From assembly GCA_020137815.1 (NCBI GenBank), contig CM035354.1:4065342-4129341 (forward strand): a DNA stretch of 64,000 nt, written 5' to 3'. Source of the DNA: Hormiphora californensis (taxonomy: Eukaryota > Ctenophora > Tentaculata > Cydippida > Pleurobrachiidae). Both the position numbers and the translations under genes were made by a program. Below the pieces are notes generated by a model. It was not told the origin of the DNA, ran no database searches, and saw only the letters and a list, made by a program, of their open reading frames with translations. Numbering within the stretch: position 1 is the stretch's first letter; each line of letters begins with the position of its first letter. Positions 30,484 through 42,127 of this stretch are shown here, in pieces.

Positions 30484-31452
30484 TTAGCACTTCATCAGTC
30501 TGGCCATGCTGGTTGAATGATCAATGCCCATCTTCTGTTTCACAGTCCTCCGTTTATTCTGAAACCAGTACATAACCGTCTTCTCAGGTAGGCCCGTAGT
30601 GGCGCTCAGCCTCCGTTTCCCCTCGGTGGAAAGATATGAATACTTCTCGTACCACTGCTCTAACACTGCAACGTTCTCCTTTCCAATATCATGTCGGAGT
30701 CGTGGTCTCTTGGACTTCAGGCGTTCCCGGGATTCATCAATCATTTCCCGTGTAAGGAGGACCTTGGTGTTCTCATCGGTGGGTAGGGGCCTTTTCCGGG
30801 ATTGCGGGGGTGGTGTAGTTGACAGTTGTTGGGGGAACAGAGGGGAGGAGGAAGAGGGAGGGGGTGTTGCCCGGCTAGGAGTTCTACAGGTGTTGTTCAC
30901 AATTCCTCGAGGTGGTGTTGAGAGGGTAGAGAAGGCAGCCTGTGTGGGTGGTGTTGCTAGGGCAGCGGTAAAAGCAGCCTGTGTGGGCGGTGTTGGGAGG
31001 AAGACAGCCTGTGTTGGCGGTGTTGGGAGGAAGGCAGCCTGGGTTGAGGACTGTTGTTGTGTTAGGATTACTGGTGAAATCGTCCTGGTTCCAGCTCCCT
31101 CAGGTTTGTTGTATATCGTCCTGTTGCCTTCCTTATTGAACCCGTTGTTCTTGTTGAGATCTTTGGAGTTGTTGTTCTTGGTAAGGATGAATTCCCGGAG
31201 TTGTTCCTTGGCACTGAGCAGGGGACTTGAGAAGTTTAGCTGAACAGGAGAGGAGATTGGGGAGGAGAATGCTGATCCTCCTCGCTGTTGCTTGGGAGTC
31301 GTGACGTCACGATGTTGTTTTTGGTTTGGAGTAACATTAGGAGTCACGTTAGGAGTCACGTTAGGAGTCACATTAGGAGTCACAATAGGAGTCACATTAG
31401 GAGTCACACTCCGAGAATGTTGCTGGGTAGTTTGTTGGCCAGGTTTGGTCAT
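30484..31452 (-). CDS. Divergent homeobox protein with low-complexity N-terminus
   Basis: A 322-aa open frame. Residues about 15-45 contain a (TPNV)n repeat encoded by a gtcacgttaggagtcac-type minisatellite. Residues about 130-185 contain TQAAF-type repeats, then Pro/Ser-rich sequence. The homeodomain lies near the C-terminus (about residues 248-307) with R5, L16, Y20, L26, L40, W48, F49, Q50, N51 and R53; helix 3 is KTVMYWFQNKRRTVKQK. T44 replaces the usual Gln, and I cannot place it in a class. The frame stays open upstream (LQALIATAGADKSKTLTALQSLL) to about 31570 without an ATG, so a 5' exon is likely and the true start may be further up. The opposite-strand frame at 30599-31243 is a shadow. 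Confidence 0.75.
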   Translation of the reverse strand: MTKPGQQTTQQHSRSVTPNVTPIVTPNVTPNVTPNVTPNVTPNQKQHRDVTTPKQQRGGSAFSSPISSPVQLNFSSPLLSAKEQLREFILTKNNNSKDLNKNNGFNKEGNRTIYNKPEGAGTRTISPVILTQQQSSTQAAFLPTPPTQAVFLPTPPTQAAFTAALATPPTQAAFSTLSTPPRGIVNNTCRTPSRATPPPSSSSPLFPQQLSTTPPPQSRKRPLPTDENTKVLLTREMIDESRERLKSKRPRLRHDIGKENVAVLEQWYEKYSYLSTEGKRRLSATTGLPEKTVMYWFQNKRRTVKQKMGIDHSTSMARLMKC

Positions 31453-31685
31453 CAGTAGAGACTGTAGAGCAGTCAGAGTCTTGGATTTATCCGCTCCTGC
31501 TGTAGCGATGAGAGCCTGTAGCTTGAGCCAGGAACAGAGGATCGATAAGAGGTGGGTTGCATGGTTCCAGATGCATTATATTAATAGAGATGTAGTAGAA
31601 CAGTGAACAGTACAAGTTGGTCTGGTTGTTCTATGGTCTGGTGGAGGTATAATGTACCAATCCATCCCCCGCTTGTTGCCCCTCA

Positions 31686-31826
31686 CATGTAATTATTGGG
31701 GGAGAGGAATAGAGTATTGTGACAACCAATAATTACATGCCTTGTTAACGTCTTGTCTCACCACGTCCCCGCCTTACCAGAGTGACGTAGTCATGTAATT
31801 AGGTGTATGACATGTGTAATTAGGCG
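31686..31826. promoter_or_regulatory. TAATTA/CCAAT inverted repeat and homeodomain-site cluster
   Basis: catgtaattattgg (31686-31699) and its exact complement ccaataattacatg (31726-31739) form 14-bp arms 26 bp apart, each with a TAATTA core and a CCAAT box. Two more partial copies follow (catgtaatta at about 31793, catgtgtaattagg at about 31813). The cluster is 0.23-0.37 kb 5' of the minus-strand homeobox ORF, a place suited to homeodomain-mediated autoregulation. Confidence 0.45.
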
Positions 31827-31839
31827 AGTGATGGTTCCT

Positions 31840-32564
31840 ATTCAGGTGAGGGGAGGTTGGGTCTAATCAGATATGTGATCTCTATAGTCACCTTGATACA
31901 CACAACTTGGACTAATCAGGTTCTTATTGAATACACTTCCAATTGGTATGTTTCAATATCTTCATACGACCATTTGGGGGCAAGTTGCAGTATCTCACTA
32001 CCAGCCACTTACCGTGTTACCAAGTATACAGAGTTGTTAAATCAGGTGCACTGCACAACAAGTAACAACCTGGTGCACTGCAACTCTGAAATCACGTACC
32101 GAACCGCATTGTTATCAGTTGTTATGTCTCACCATAATACTAATTCTCTCTCTCTCTCTCAGCTGCAGGGTCACGAGGTACACCCCTGGATGGCTTATCT
32201 CTCCCAGCCTACCACGTGACAAGCGGATAGAATTACTGATGCAAGGTGGGCTCTATGTGTTTTACTACTCGTGACCCAGATTTGGGTGCTTTCTCTTGGT
32301 GTTTGCTGTTTATGGCACGATAATAAAGATGGCTCCAATAATATTATTTTTTAGACATTCTTGATATAAACTCTATAGATTCGATTCTAAAATTTAGTTT
32401 CGCTACACACTATCATTAAATTACGACAAGTGCCAATTTACAATTTACCACCTGTTTCAGTCAAATCTCTTTACAACATTTCCTTGACCTTTGTTTGATG
32501 TTTGATGTATATCGTTGTAAAATAACGATTAACCCTCAATCCTCCCTCCCCCAGCAGTACCAAC
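31840..32564. other. Intergenic region upstream of the MACPF gene
   Basis: No supported exon. A 120-codon plus-strand frame at 31857-32219 has no start context, splice sites or recognisable domain and runs through a CT tract. The MACPF promoter should lie in the last few hundred bases; no TATA box is evident. Confidence 0.4.
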
Positions 32565-35500
32565 ATGATACGTGTACTGTTCAGTGCAGCGCTGCTGCTA
32601 TTGGTACAGGGTGACAGTACCGGTCTGGGTCAAGGCTTCTATCTGCCTGGCCTACCCCTGATCGAGGACAATGGATCGGGTAAGTTCAATAGCTGAATAT
32701 TAACTGCAGGCGATCGGGTAGCCGGGGTAATTATAGGTGGTGAGTAGTTAGATCGGAGTGATATGATACCATTCGGGTTTCAAATCATAGGGTGGGGTAG
32801 GTGTCTCAACTCTCATTTCTCTAAATGAGGACCACCCCCCCCCATCTAGATCAAAACTGATAAATCCCTCCTTACAGGAAAGAGCATCTTTGATGACATC
32901 TCAGAGGAATGTATCAACGCAGTTCCATCCTACATCAACCGAGAGGAGAAGACCCTTTTTGAAAATACTCAATCCTTCTACAGGTACCAGTTTAGAAGTG
33001 ATCATGTAACAAACGTGCAGTATATTTTCATACGATCTAAGTTGGTGAAACTCAATTTCGCGGCAGGCTAAATTTAACATACATTTTCAGTAAGCTAGGT
33101 CTGGAGAGTTCCCTGTCAGGGGAGATAACTGATGGGTTCACTCTTGGAGCCTCCCTTCTTGCAGCTACTAATGCTATTGATAGTAAACATCTGGACGTTA
33201 AAGGTAGGGGTTTCAAATGATTAAATTAGGGATTTGGGGCGTGTTTGAAGTGAATTGGGTTGGACGAAAACCCCTCATGCGAGAGAGTTGTCAAAATTGG
33301 AGTGCTGTAAAAGGAGCACACAACTGTGTAATTTGCAATAACTCCAGGTGTCAGTATGGATGTCTATGCGGTGACTGGGTTCTGGGAGTTTCTGCCCGAC
33401 TGTATGACCAGCCTGGATCTTAACCAGGAATTCCTATCTGCCTTTGAAGATCTGCCCGAGAGTGTAAGTGTCAACTGAGTTGTCTCTCTGACTACCGGGG
33501 TTTTCACTCCGCTGGAAATGCTGCAAAGTTGGCCGCAGCTCGCTTTTTTAGGAGCATCCCCCAATTTTCTCACCTCATCTTCTAACATATTCTAGCACTT
33601 CTTCCGGTCCTATAAACACCATTCTTTAGGTTGATGATGCGTCTAAGAAGTCAAGCTGGTTTGCATACGAGACTTTCCTGAAGATTTACGGTTCCCACAT
33701 TACTAAGAGGATAACCCACGGATCTAAGCTGACCCGTTATGTGTTCTCCAAATCTAGCGAGAAAATCTCATCCTCTGATTTCCTTGTCAAGGTACGTTGC
33801 CTCCCCCCCCCCCCCAAGTCCCCTGACATAATGATGATGAGCAGTGTTACATTTGCCATGTGCAATAAACTATAGTTACACATCTCTATAGATTATAATA
33901 ATAATAATAATAACTGGAGCTTATATACCGCCCATATTCAACAGTATCAGAGTAATATAATTAACACTGAACTGTCAAATCATCAGAGCGGTATATCCTA
34001 GGTATAATATATAATGCTTCACACAAAACAACACTGGGTAGAAAAAAAAACGTTTAAAGTAGACTAATACAGGTGACTATGTAATGGTAACTGAGAAAAA
34101 TCGGGTCTCATAAACCTGTCGATATAAATTTAACACACTCTATACTCACACCAGCTTGAAAACAAGGTACTAGGTAATGAAAGCCGAAATGAAATAAAAG
34201 GGATGACACCAATCGCCCACGGCCAAGTACCTATACCAGAACCGTGGGAACCTCGCCGAATGCCACAGTGAACAGATGAGTCTTTAACCGAGATTTGAAG
34301 GTGTCCACATTAGGAATAGATCTTAGTTGGAAGGGAAGTTCATTCCACACCGTTGGCAGGAACACAGATATCCTCCTCCGTCTTAGCTTTGAGTTAGCAT
34401 TGATACTGGACATCTTAGGGTGTTTGAGCCTGTAGGGATCAAGAACTCCTGTCATCCGTGTAGTTCTAGATGCTCCCCAACAATCATCAAGAGGTACCAA
34501 ATCTTGAAGGTATTCCGGTGCTGTACCGCTGACTATCTTGTAGGCTATTAAGCAAGCTTTGAAAGTAAGTCTCTGAGTGATCGGAAGAATATGGCACTGC
34601 CGGAAGAAATCCATGTAGTCTTCCTGGTGCCCACGGAGGTTATAGATGAAGCGAATACAGGAATTGAGAACTTTCTGGAGCCCATCCAGGATCTTTTTAG
34701 GTAGTCCACAATACAGTATGTTACTGTAATCAATCTTAGATATCACCAACTGCTTTACTAGCATAATCTTCGTTGAAACATCGAAACATTTGTTCAGTTG
34801 CCAGAGATTCCTCAACACCAAGCCACACTGTTTCCGAACGTTGTTGACCTGCCTCTCCATTGTCAGATTATGATCCAAAAGAACACCAAGAGTTTTACCA
34901 TCCGTTCCACTACACTCCGTTGGGTAAATATCTTCTCCTCCAAAGTTGATGACCGGTTCAAATGACATCTTGCTGATTGAGCTGCTCTTGCCAACTAGAA
35001 TGAACTCCGTCTTTGCCTCATTGCACTTCAGCCACTGTTCCACCATCCACTTCTTCAGCTTAGCAAGGCATTCTTCAATGTCCGCCTTCGTCCTCATCCA
35101 TCCTATAGGGTCCGTGGGTACAAGACTGACATATAATTGGGAGTCGTCTGCATACACCTTAATCCGTAGTCCATAAGGTTTCACAATGTCCTGTATAGCC
35201 TCGATGTAAAGAAGAAACAAAACCGGTCCGAGAAGAGAGCCCTGAGGCACCCCACAGAGTAATGCCAAGGTTTCAGATAGACAATCCTGTACCGATACCG
35301 AGAAAGACCTAGAGCCCAGATAACTCTTAAACCATTGGAGTGGTACACCATCCACACCAAACCTCTGCTGTAGTACTTTAAGGAGTCCCTCGTGGTCTAC
35401 TGTGTCAAAGGCAGCGCTCATGTCAAGACATATGAGAGCTACCACATTCCCTTTGTCCATTTCACCAAGAAGATCATCAAACATACTAACGAGGAGAGTC

Positions 35501-38500
35501 TCGCAACTATGCCCAACCCTGTAACCAGACTGGTGCTTTCCGAGAAGAGAGTGACATTGGATATAGTCATTAAGTTGTCCCAGAACAACCTTCTCCAGAA
35601 GTTTTGAAAGGAATGGTATATTCGATACCGGCCGATAGTTCGTCAGAGCTTCACGATCACCATAAGGGTTCTTGATGGTTGGGAAAACAAGTGCCTTCTG
35701 AAGTGTCTCCGCTACCGATGATTTTTGAAGGGATTGATTAACCATTGCAGTTAGTACTGGTGCTAGTTCTCTGACACATTCTTTCACAACAGAAGTAGGT
35801 AAGGGGTCAAGGTCGCAGTGCTTGTTAGACATTGACTTGATCACAGATATTATTTCTTCCTCCTTAACAATTGCAAAATCTGTCCATCTAGGCGTGCAGT
35901 CCTCAGTGCCAGTTTCCTCAGAATCCTCATACCTCCCATATTCCTCATACTTCCCGTGTTCCTCAAAATCCTCAGACTTTTGATGTTCCTCAGAATCCTC
36001 ATACTTTCCATGTTCCTCAGAATCCTCATACTTTTGCTGTTCCTCCTTAACAAATGTCCTGATCTTAGTCACTTTTGAATTGAAAAACTGTGAGAAGCTA
36101 TCCGCTAGTTTCTTACTGTTAGTGGTTTCAGGAAGTATAGTCTCCGTCTTTCCAAGAAGTCGTTGAAGCTTTCTTTGCAATGCCTTGGGGTCGTCCTTGA
36201 CTGCTTCTAGGTCATCCTTAATGTACAAAGCCCTCTTCTCCTTATCCATATATCCAAACTTCTTCTTAAGCTCACAGAATATCCTCTTCGATTCCCAAGT
36301 TCCATGTTTTCGCCAATACCTCTCCGCTTGCCTCCTCTCACGTAGTAAACTTCTGAGTTCTTCATCCCTCCATGGTTTTACCTTCTTGCCTCTCCTCACT
36401 CGTTTCTTCGGCACCCGTTTTTCCACTATACCTTCCAGCCATCTGTACAGATTAATTATCGTTTCCTCAGAATCCCTTCCAATCAGCTTATCTGGATCAC
36501 ATCCTCTCAGGTCCTCCTTAAATGCCTCAATATCCATAGATTTGTAGTCTCTGTATTCCCAATACAAAGACTTTTTTGCACATGAGTTGGCCAGATCAGG
36601 CTTTACACTCAACTCAAATTGTACCAGGAAATGATCTGAAGTTGTCCCGTCAGGAAAGATGGTCAGGTTTCCAGTTTTCAAGTCTCTCGGAGCCAAAACA
36701 AGATCTAGGGTTCCTCCATGTTGATGTGTTGGTTGCAGTGGTACTCGTTGTTCAAGATCGAACGAGTCTATCAGTTCCAAAAGCCTCCTGGCATAGAAGT
36801 TGTTCTTGTCTTGAATCTGGAAGTTAAGGTCACCTGCAATGATAGGGGTGCCCTTGCTTCATCATGACTTCCGAGAGATAGTCACCAAACTCTGCGAGAA
36901 AGGTTGCTTCAGTTAGTCTCGATTTCATAGTGTAGGGAGGACGGTAAATATTACACAATCTCTTAGGTTGGTCCCTGTCACTAATAAGAATTTCCTGGAC
37001 CTGGAACGATTTATAACGTGTTTTCACTGGACACTGCTTGAGCACTAAACCATCACGAAAGAGAATTCCAATGCCCCCACCTCCTCGCTCTGCCCTTGGG
37101 CAGGAATAAATGTTCCAGCCGTTCTCTCTAATCTCCTGTAGTTTTCCAGTATCAGTAGACTTCATAAAGGTTTCCTGGACTAGACAAATATCACATCCAG
37201 TTTCTTCCAGATGAGAAATGATACCTCCAGTTTTGTTAACAAGTGAACGAACATTTAACGTGCCAATCTTCCAAGCCTTTTCCTCAGTAGTTCCTCTCGG
37301 GTCCTCGTCAGATAGTGGTTTTTTTCCTCTTTGCTAACAGTCAATGTCCTCTCCATTATCCTTGCTCGTTCATTGATGTATGAAGGGCACCACATGCTGG
37401 AAGCTGTATGGGTCTTGGCATACTTTCTGTCCTCTCGCGAGCCTCCTACCTCACAGTTGACACACTTCATTTTTCCAGTGTCATCTTTCTTCTTCGCATT
37501 ACAGTCTTTCGTTTGATGTCCACCTGCACAGAAGCAGCAAACTGGGTCTTCCTTCCGAGGGCAGTACACTGAGCCTGCCATGTGTCCAAAACCTTGACAG
37601 TTATAGCACTGTATCACATGATACCTGTTCCTCACCAAGTGTTGCCGAAGACCAATGTTGATCCTATCCTTCTTGTTCAAGATGATGCGCCGGATCTCTG
37701 GAGCTGTCTGGATTACTGCATACCTATCTCTCTTGTTCACAAACACCACCTTCAGGGTCTTATCCTCATTGAAGAGCTTCTTGATATCCTCATTCTTATC
37801 TAAGATCGCAGCCAAGAGAGCATCCTTCTCAAGAAGTTCAGGGTCTAGATCATTAATCGTAACTTTTGGGTCCAGTTTCTTTGTCTCCTCCGAGAAGAAG
37901 GTCAATGAGCATTCTGGAACAAGAGGAGACAGCACTCGTTCTGCTTCTTTCAGTTGGTCCTCATCCGGAAAATACAACCTGGTGTGATCACTATTGACTC
38001 TAGATCTAACCACAGGGACAGTCTTCAGGGCACTTTCTACTTTGGGTTTCACAAATTCCTTCCACTTTTTTGCACAGAAAGATTCCTCTTCACCTTGGCC
38101 TCCTCCGGTGGTTATGTTGACATAATGTTTCATCTCAGGAGTCTCAGGTTCTTCCTGAATATCCTTCGGTTTCTCAGCCACACCTTCCAATCCTTCACTC
38201 TCTACCACTGGTCTCACCAATGATGAAATGGTACTGATGAGATCCTTCTGAAGCTTCTCAAACGATTCTCTCAGGTCCATATTGTCCGCAGGAACAGAGT
38301 AAGGCGGTGAAGCTGGGATCAGTTTGTAACAAACCTTGAGAATGTCCCACAGCTGAGGTTTCAAAAGACCCGATGGGCAATTAGTGTCATCCCTCCTAAG
38401 ACAAATCAACAAATCACTACCTTTATACTTGTCTAATACATCACCTGATAACACATCTTCAAATTCACTCTTAGTGCTACATCTGTCATATATACTCGTA

Positions 38501-40508
38501 ACGGTCATCCTAAAACACCCGTTGCACGCCGGCCAACAAAAAACTCTTCACAGATTTCACTCGTAAGTTACGTTAAAGTAGGCTCAACAGAGATCAAAAA
38601 GATTAGAGATAAGATGCTAACACAGTTATCAGATCGATTGACGGCAAACTCAAATTAATTTGTTTAAAGTAGTGTTGAAAAGTTTGAAACTCACACATTT
38701 AGTTTACCGAATGTTGCACTCTCTAACTACCTATCTTGTTCCCTGCTAGGTGTGTGCTACTCTAAAGGATGTCAACCTGACATACTGTTCCAACTTCACA
38801 GCAGAGGATTACAGCAGGGTATGTGAGAGACAGGGGGTGTTTGTGTGTGGGTGTGTTTGTGTGTTGAGATCTCCTTAGACTAATGAATGGTTATATCAAT
38901 TTAACGGTTATAAAATGGACGCTCGTCCACATGTGGACAACCGTCTATTTTATAGCCGCAATATCATGACTCCCAGGTAGCACATCTGGCAACAAGTGAA
39001 GAGTTGACTGTCAGGGGTGGTACTGCTGATACAAGGGCCCAGCTAATGATCAACGTTACTGACGATCTTCTCCGGGTTAGTGTTGTTTGATTGGGCATTG
39101 GGCATTAGGTTTATCTGCTGTTATCTTGCTGTTTTGTCTCTCTTTGTTCGCTGTGTAACAAAAAAAGTTAAGAGAGGATTGTTAGCAGTTAGGCGGCGAA
39201 ATGTGAGAATAGAAAAGGTCGTGTAAGTTTCCGGGATGTGTAATATTTAGAGAGAAGAGGATTGTGCTGACTGATGAGTTAGTTTTCATGTCACCGTGAG
39301 AAATGAAGAGTCCAGAAATGTGGGAACTAACACAATGGAGAACTTGGCGGAGCGCGCGACGTTCTTCAAACAGAGTTTAGTGCGCGGGAATACATCGATC
39401 GAGCACTCACAAATGTACACAAATGTACATTAGCCGCCCAGAACTTGAATATTTGTACACAATTTACATTTACAATTTAAAAATTCCAACATTTCTGGAC
39501 TAATTCAACTCTCTTCAGACATTCCTGACTGAAGCTGGTGTCGCGGACCAGCCCATATCTCAGCAGTACACCAGTATTTGGGATATTCTGAAGGCTCGGT
39601 ACATCGGATCTGGACACTTTAAAAAGGCTGTGAACCTTGAGAGTTATTATCTGGGCTACCTTAATACTGGATGTCTTCAGCACAAGTAAATTATAAACTA
39701 TTTTCAAAATTAAAATTTGAATTGACATACATACTCAGTGTCACAGTCAGGCGAGTCAAAACAATATCCTTCACTACCTCTACTATCTCCCTCCCAGTGT
39801 TGATGGTGTTACATTGAGAAGGTTTGTGTTGATAGAAGATGACCCCTTTGCCCCTGAGTATGAGTGTCAGCTGGCTCCGATAGGGTGTCGCGGTGATAAT
39901 GATTGTCATATTGGGTATGCTGGGTCTACCTGCTATTGTTATGGTGATAGCTGTGTGGAGCAACATGATGTCAGCGATCCCAGACACACCCTCAAGGTAT
40001 AGTGTGACAAGTAGGTTCTGAGGGAATTTCTGTGCCCTTCACGATACAAATACCAGCTTTATTTATGTGTTATTTTAAATCTGAGCAGCTAATGATTGAG
40101 AATATCTGAATTGAGTATCATGTGTATTTCTAGAACTCCAATCAATCTCCACAGGAGGGCCGATTCGTGAAGAGGGAGCAGGATTCTTCCTCTACTTGGT
40201 ACGGTGCCAATAACTCCTGTCACTACCATGTGGGAGTCTACTGTGTCTGTGATAAGGTAAAATATTCCCTTACTACTATGCAAGCCCTGCTATATGTACT
40301 GTATATAGTACTGTATATAGTACCTCGCCAGACCTACCGGCTACCTAACCTACCTTTTTCTAACAATTAACATCCAAACTCCTCACAGCACTACGGTGGA
40401 TCATGGAAGACGATGTGGCCAACGGGTGGATACGGACACAAGGAAAACATGTATACCTACCGGGCAATGAACAACAAGCTTGACAAGTTCCAGAGGCCGA
40501 GGGAATAA
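32565..40508 (+). CDS. Secreted MACPF (perforin-like) protein, 11 exons
   Basis: Exons 32565-32679, 32878-32983, 33091-33203, 33348-33463, 33630-33791, 38750-38818, 38977-39075, 39519-39685, 39798-39996, 40155-40256 and 40389-40508; phases agree, 455 aa. A signal peptide (MIRVLFSAALLLLVQG) starts the protein. The MACPF signature region is around residue 170 (YGSHITKRITHGSKL), followed by RGGT. A Cys-rich EGF-like segment (CRGDNDCHIGYAGSTCYC) follows at about 310-335 and a further Cys cluster near the end. MACPF proteins oligomerise on membranes to form pores in immunity, attack or development. The second glycine of the canonical signature is not evident here, so pore-forming ability is unproven. 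Intron 5 (4.96 kb) is large only because it hosts an antisense LINE. Confidence 0.87.
34231..37260 (-). CDS. LINE ORF2: endonuclease and reverse transcriptase, one frame break
   Basis: The endonuclease begins within the ORF1 stop (KIGTLNVRSLVNKTGG, VQETF) and runs to SEVMMKQG near 36850. There a GGGG run (plus strand 36845-36848) shifts frame; removing one base gives the expected HPIIAGDLNFQIQ. The second segment (849 codons from 36780) has the rest of the endonuclease (TSDH) and the reverse transcriptase: FDTVDHEGLL, GVPQGSLLGPVLF and the catalytic YADD. The C-terminus (WNELPFQLRS, KTHLF) is the family signature also found in the remnant at 22.36 kb. No ATG begins the endonuclease frame, so its translation may depend on frameshifting or reinitiation after ORF1. 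Confidence 0.88.
37255..38508 (-). CDS. LINE ORF1 protein, CCHC zinc-knuckle nucleic-acid binding
   Basis: 417 aa. The C-terminal third has CCHC-type knuckles (CYNCQGFGHMAGSVYC, CCFCAGGHQTKDC) followed by another Cys pair (CVNC), as in ORF1 proteins of CR1/Jockey/I-type elements that bind element RNA. The N-terminal part is charged and helical with no domain I recognise. The ORF1 stop (37255-37257) overlaps the start of the endonuclease frame, which is open in a different frame across it. Confidence 0.85.
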   Translation of the reverse strand: MTVTSIYDRCSTKSEFEDVLSGDVLDKYKGSDLLICLRRDDTNCPSGLLKPQLWDILKVCYKLIPASPPYSVPADNMDLRESFEKLQKDLISTISSLVRPVVESEGLEGVAEKPKDIQEEPETPEMKHYVNITTGGGQGEEESFCAKKWKEFVKPKVESALKTVPVVRSRVNSDHTRLYFPDEDQLKEAERVLSPLVPECSLTFFSEETKKLDPKVTINDLDPELLEKDALLAAILDKNEDIKKLFNEDKTLKVVFVNKRDRYAVIQTAPEIRRIILNKKDRINIGLRQHLVRNRYHVIQCYNCQGFGHMAGSVYCPRKEDPVCCFCAGGHQTKDCNAKKKDDTGKMKCVNCEVGGSREDRKYAKTHTASSMWCPSYINERARIMERTLTVSKEEKNHYLTRTREELLRKRLGRLAR

Positions 40509-40935
40509 CTGGACAATTTTCAGAGGGCATAACAAACTCTTCAGATCTGTTTGTGAATGATTGTGACGTGTTGCTTTTGAATTTCTGAGCTCTATTATTT
40601 TGAACTCTTTTTGTACTTTATACTTCTCGTTTTAGTTTGCCGACTTTGATCTCCTGCATTTATGGTACCGTGTTTACTGCTCGGCTTCATCATCAGTACG
40701 GTCGGCTGGGTGTCTTCAATCCATCTATCCCGTAATTATTATTCAAGAATCTTATGTATCTTTGTCACGCGCAATTTATTGACAAAAACGATGCATGTAC
40801 ACGCGCGCAAAAAATCAAAAGTGCTCGTGCGCGTTCAGTTTTTTCCTCAAAATTCTCAAAAATTTCGTCTTTTTTTAAACTTTTGAAAACTTTTTTGATT
40901 TTTCGACTGTTTTCTGTTCCCAGTTCTTACTTTGT
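40509..40935. other. Intergenic region between MACPF and an orphan gene
   Basis: AT-rich, no supported exon; should hold the MACPF 3' UTR and the promoter of the gene at 41.0 kb. Confidence 0.5.
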
Positions 40936-41022
40936 ATGCTATCTAGTATTCAGTCAAGTTTTTTAAAACCTTGTGCAATTAGCATAAAAAATATAACGTT
41001 TTTAGGCGTAAAATGTAAGAAA

Positions 41023-42022
41023 ATGGCCCGAAATCAATTGCAACGGGGTGCCGATTTTGCGGACAGTACCGCTGCCACGTTGAACACCTTCATACGAAGC
41101 GAAGAACAGTCTCTTTCGGATGTTAGCAACATGTTTCCAACTGTCGGTGAAAATCTTGATGGAGTGTTATCTTATTTGGAGCAGCGTGAAGGGCAGATTA
41201 GAGGTGATGTGAATGAAGGCGATGCTGGAGTGTTCAGTGTAATCAGCACCTCTATTCCTCGTGGAGCTAACACTGAATCATTTACAAACAGTGGAATCCA
41301 ATGTCTTGATATGATGCTTAACCACCTTCAATCCAGAGAAGTCGCCCTCGAACGGAAGTCCCGAGTACAGTGTCGATCTGAGTCTTGATAATCAGCTGGT
41401 CGAACTTGGCAGGGCTCTTGCTTCAAACCTGGGCTTCGGCAATGACATGGACAATCGATTTCAGCCCAGCTCAGATACTTCTGAAAACTGTTCATCAGAA
41501 CAACCAGACAATGATAGAAGAGCTGAACAACAGTTTCAGACGACAGAGACAGGAGACGAAATAGAAGTGATCGACCTAGAGAGCACTCCTTCCTCCCGGG
41601 GGATGGATCGGATTCTTGACGATTCCATACATCATGTGAGAGTCGACAACTTTGTTAGTAGTGTCGTCACTTATGATAGCGACAAGGACATTGATGAGAC
41701 TGAGGTTGAGGAGGAGACGGGGTATATTCCCTCCTTCCATAGCCCACCACCACCCTCTACTCTAAGCAGCCTACCCGGACAACCAACAGAAGAGGCAGAG
41801 GTAACTGAAACAGTGATCATGACACGAGATGCCCCTGAAAACAATAATAACGGCGGTTCAGAGGGAGCAAACAATAATTCAGAGAGTGCGGAGAGTGATG
41901 GTAACCAGAGTTCGGAGAGTGGTGATAGCGAACCAAATAACGACGTAACACCATTCACCATTGACTCAAACTTCAACTACGAGCACATACGAACTACCCC
42001 ACGAATGTCACATTTTCGATAA
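41023..42022 (+). CDS. Unrecognised acidic, low-complexity protein (frame break at 41345)
   Basis: Two overlapping open frames, 41023-41388 and about 41345-42022, join into one protein of about 330 aa if one base of CCC (41345-41347) is removed. A very short intron could also join them, but none is convincing. The first part is helical (LNTFIRSEEQSLSDVSNMF, MLNHLQSREVA). The second is acidic and Ser/Asn/Glu-rich and ends FNYEHIRTTPRMSHFR. An in-frame ATG at 40936 could extend the N-terminus by 29 residues, but the composition there looks non-coding. I do not recognise a domain. The TAA at 42020-42022 separates it from the next gene. Confidence 0.55.
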
Positions 42023-42127
42023 AAATCTCAACTGAAATTTGTTTGTTAGGGATAGTTTATTTTTCGTAGACCTGTTCTTATTAATATACTTGTGTAAAAT
42101 TAAATTTTAAACTTTTCAAGGAAGTGA

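Larger units (their letters stand above)
33893..38560 (-). mobile_element. Near-full-length non-LTR retrotransposon (CR1/Jockey-like)
   Basis: Minus-strand element with ORF1 (zinc knuckles), ORF2 (AP endonuclease plus reverse transcriptase) and a 3' (TAA)n-type tail (ATTATAATAATAATA on the plus strand at 33893-33922). It lies antisense in intron 5 of the MACPF gene. The 5' boundary is estimated about 50 bp before ORF1; no unambiguous target-site duplication was found. ORF integrity (one frame break) suggests a recent insertion. Confidence 0.88.

Noticed and set aside
30599-31243. 214-codon plus-strand open frame
   Set aside because: It is the antisense of the homeobox gene; its Val/Gly-rich composition mirrors the Pro/Thr repeats on the true strand.
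31857-32219. 120-codon plus-strand frame before the MACPF gene
   Set aside because: No domain, no splice context, and it crosses a CT microsatellite.
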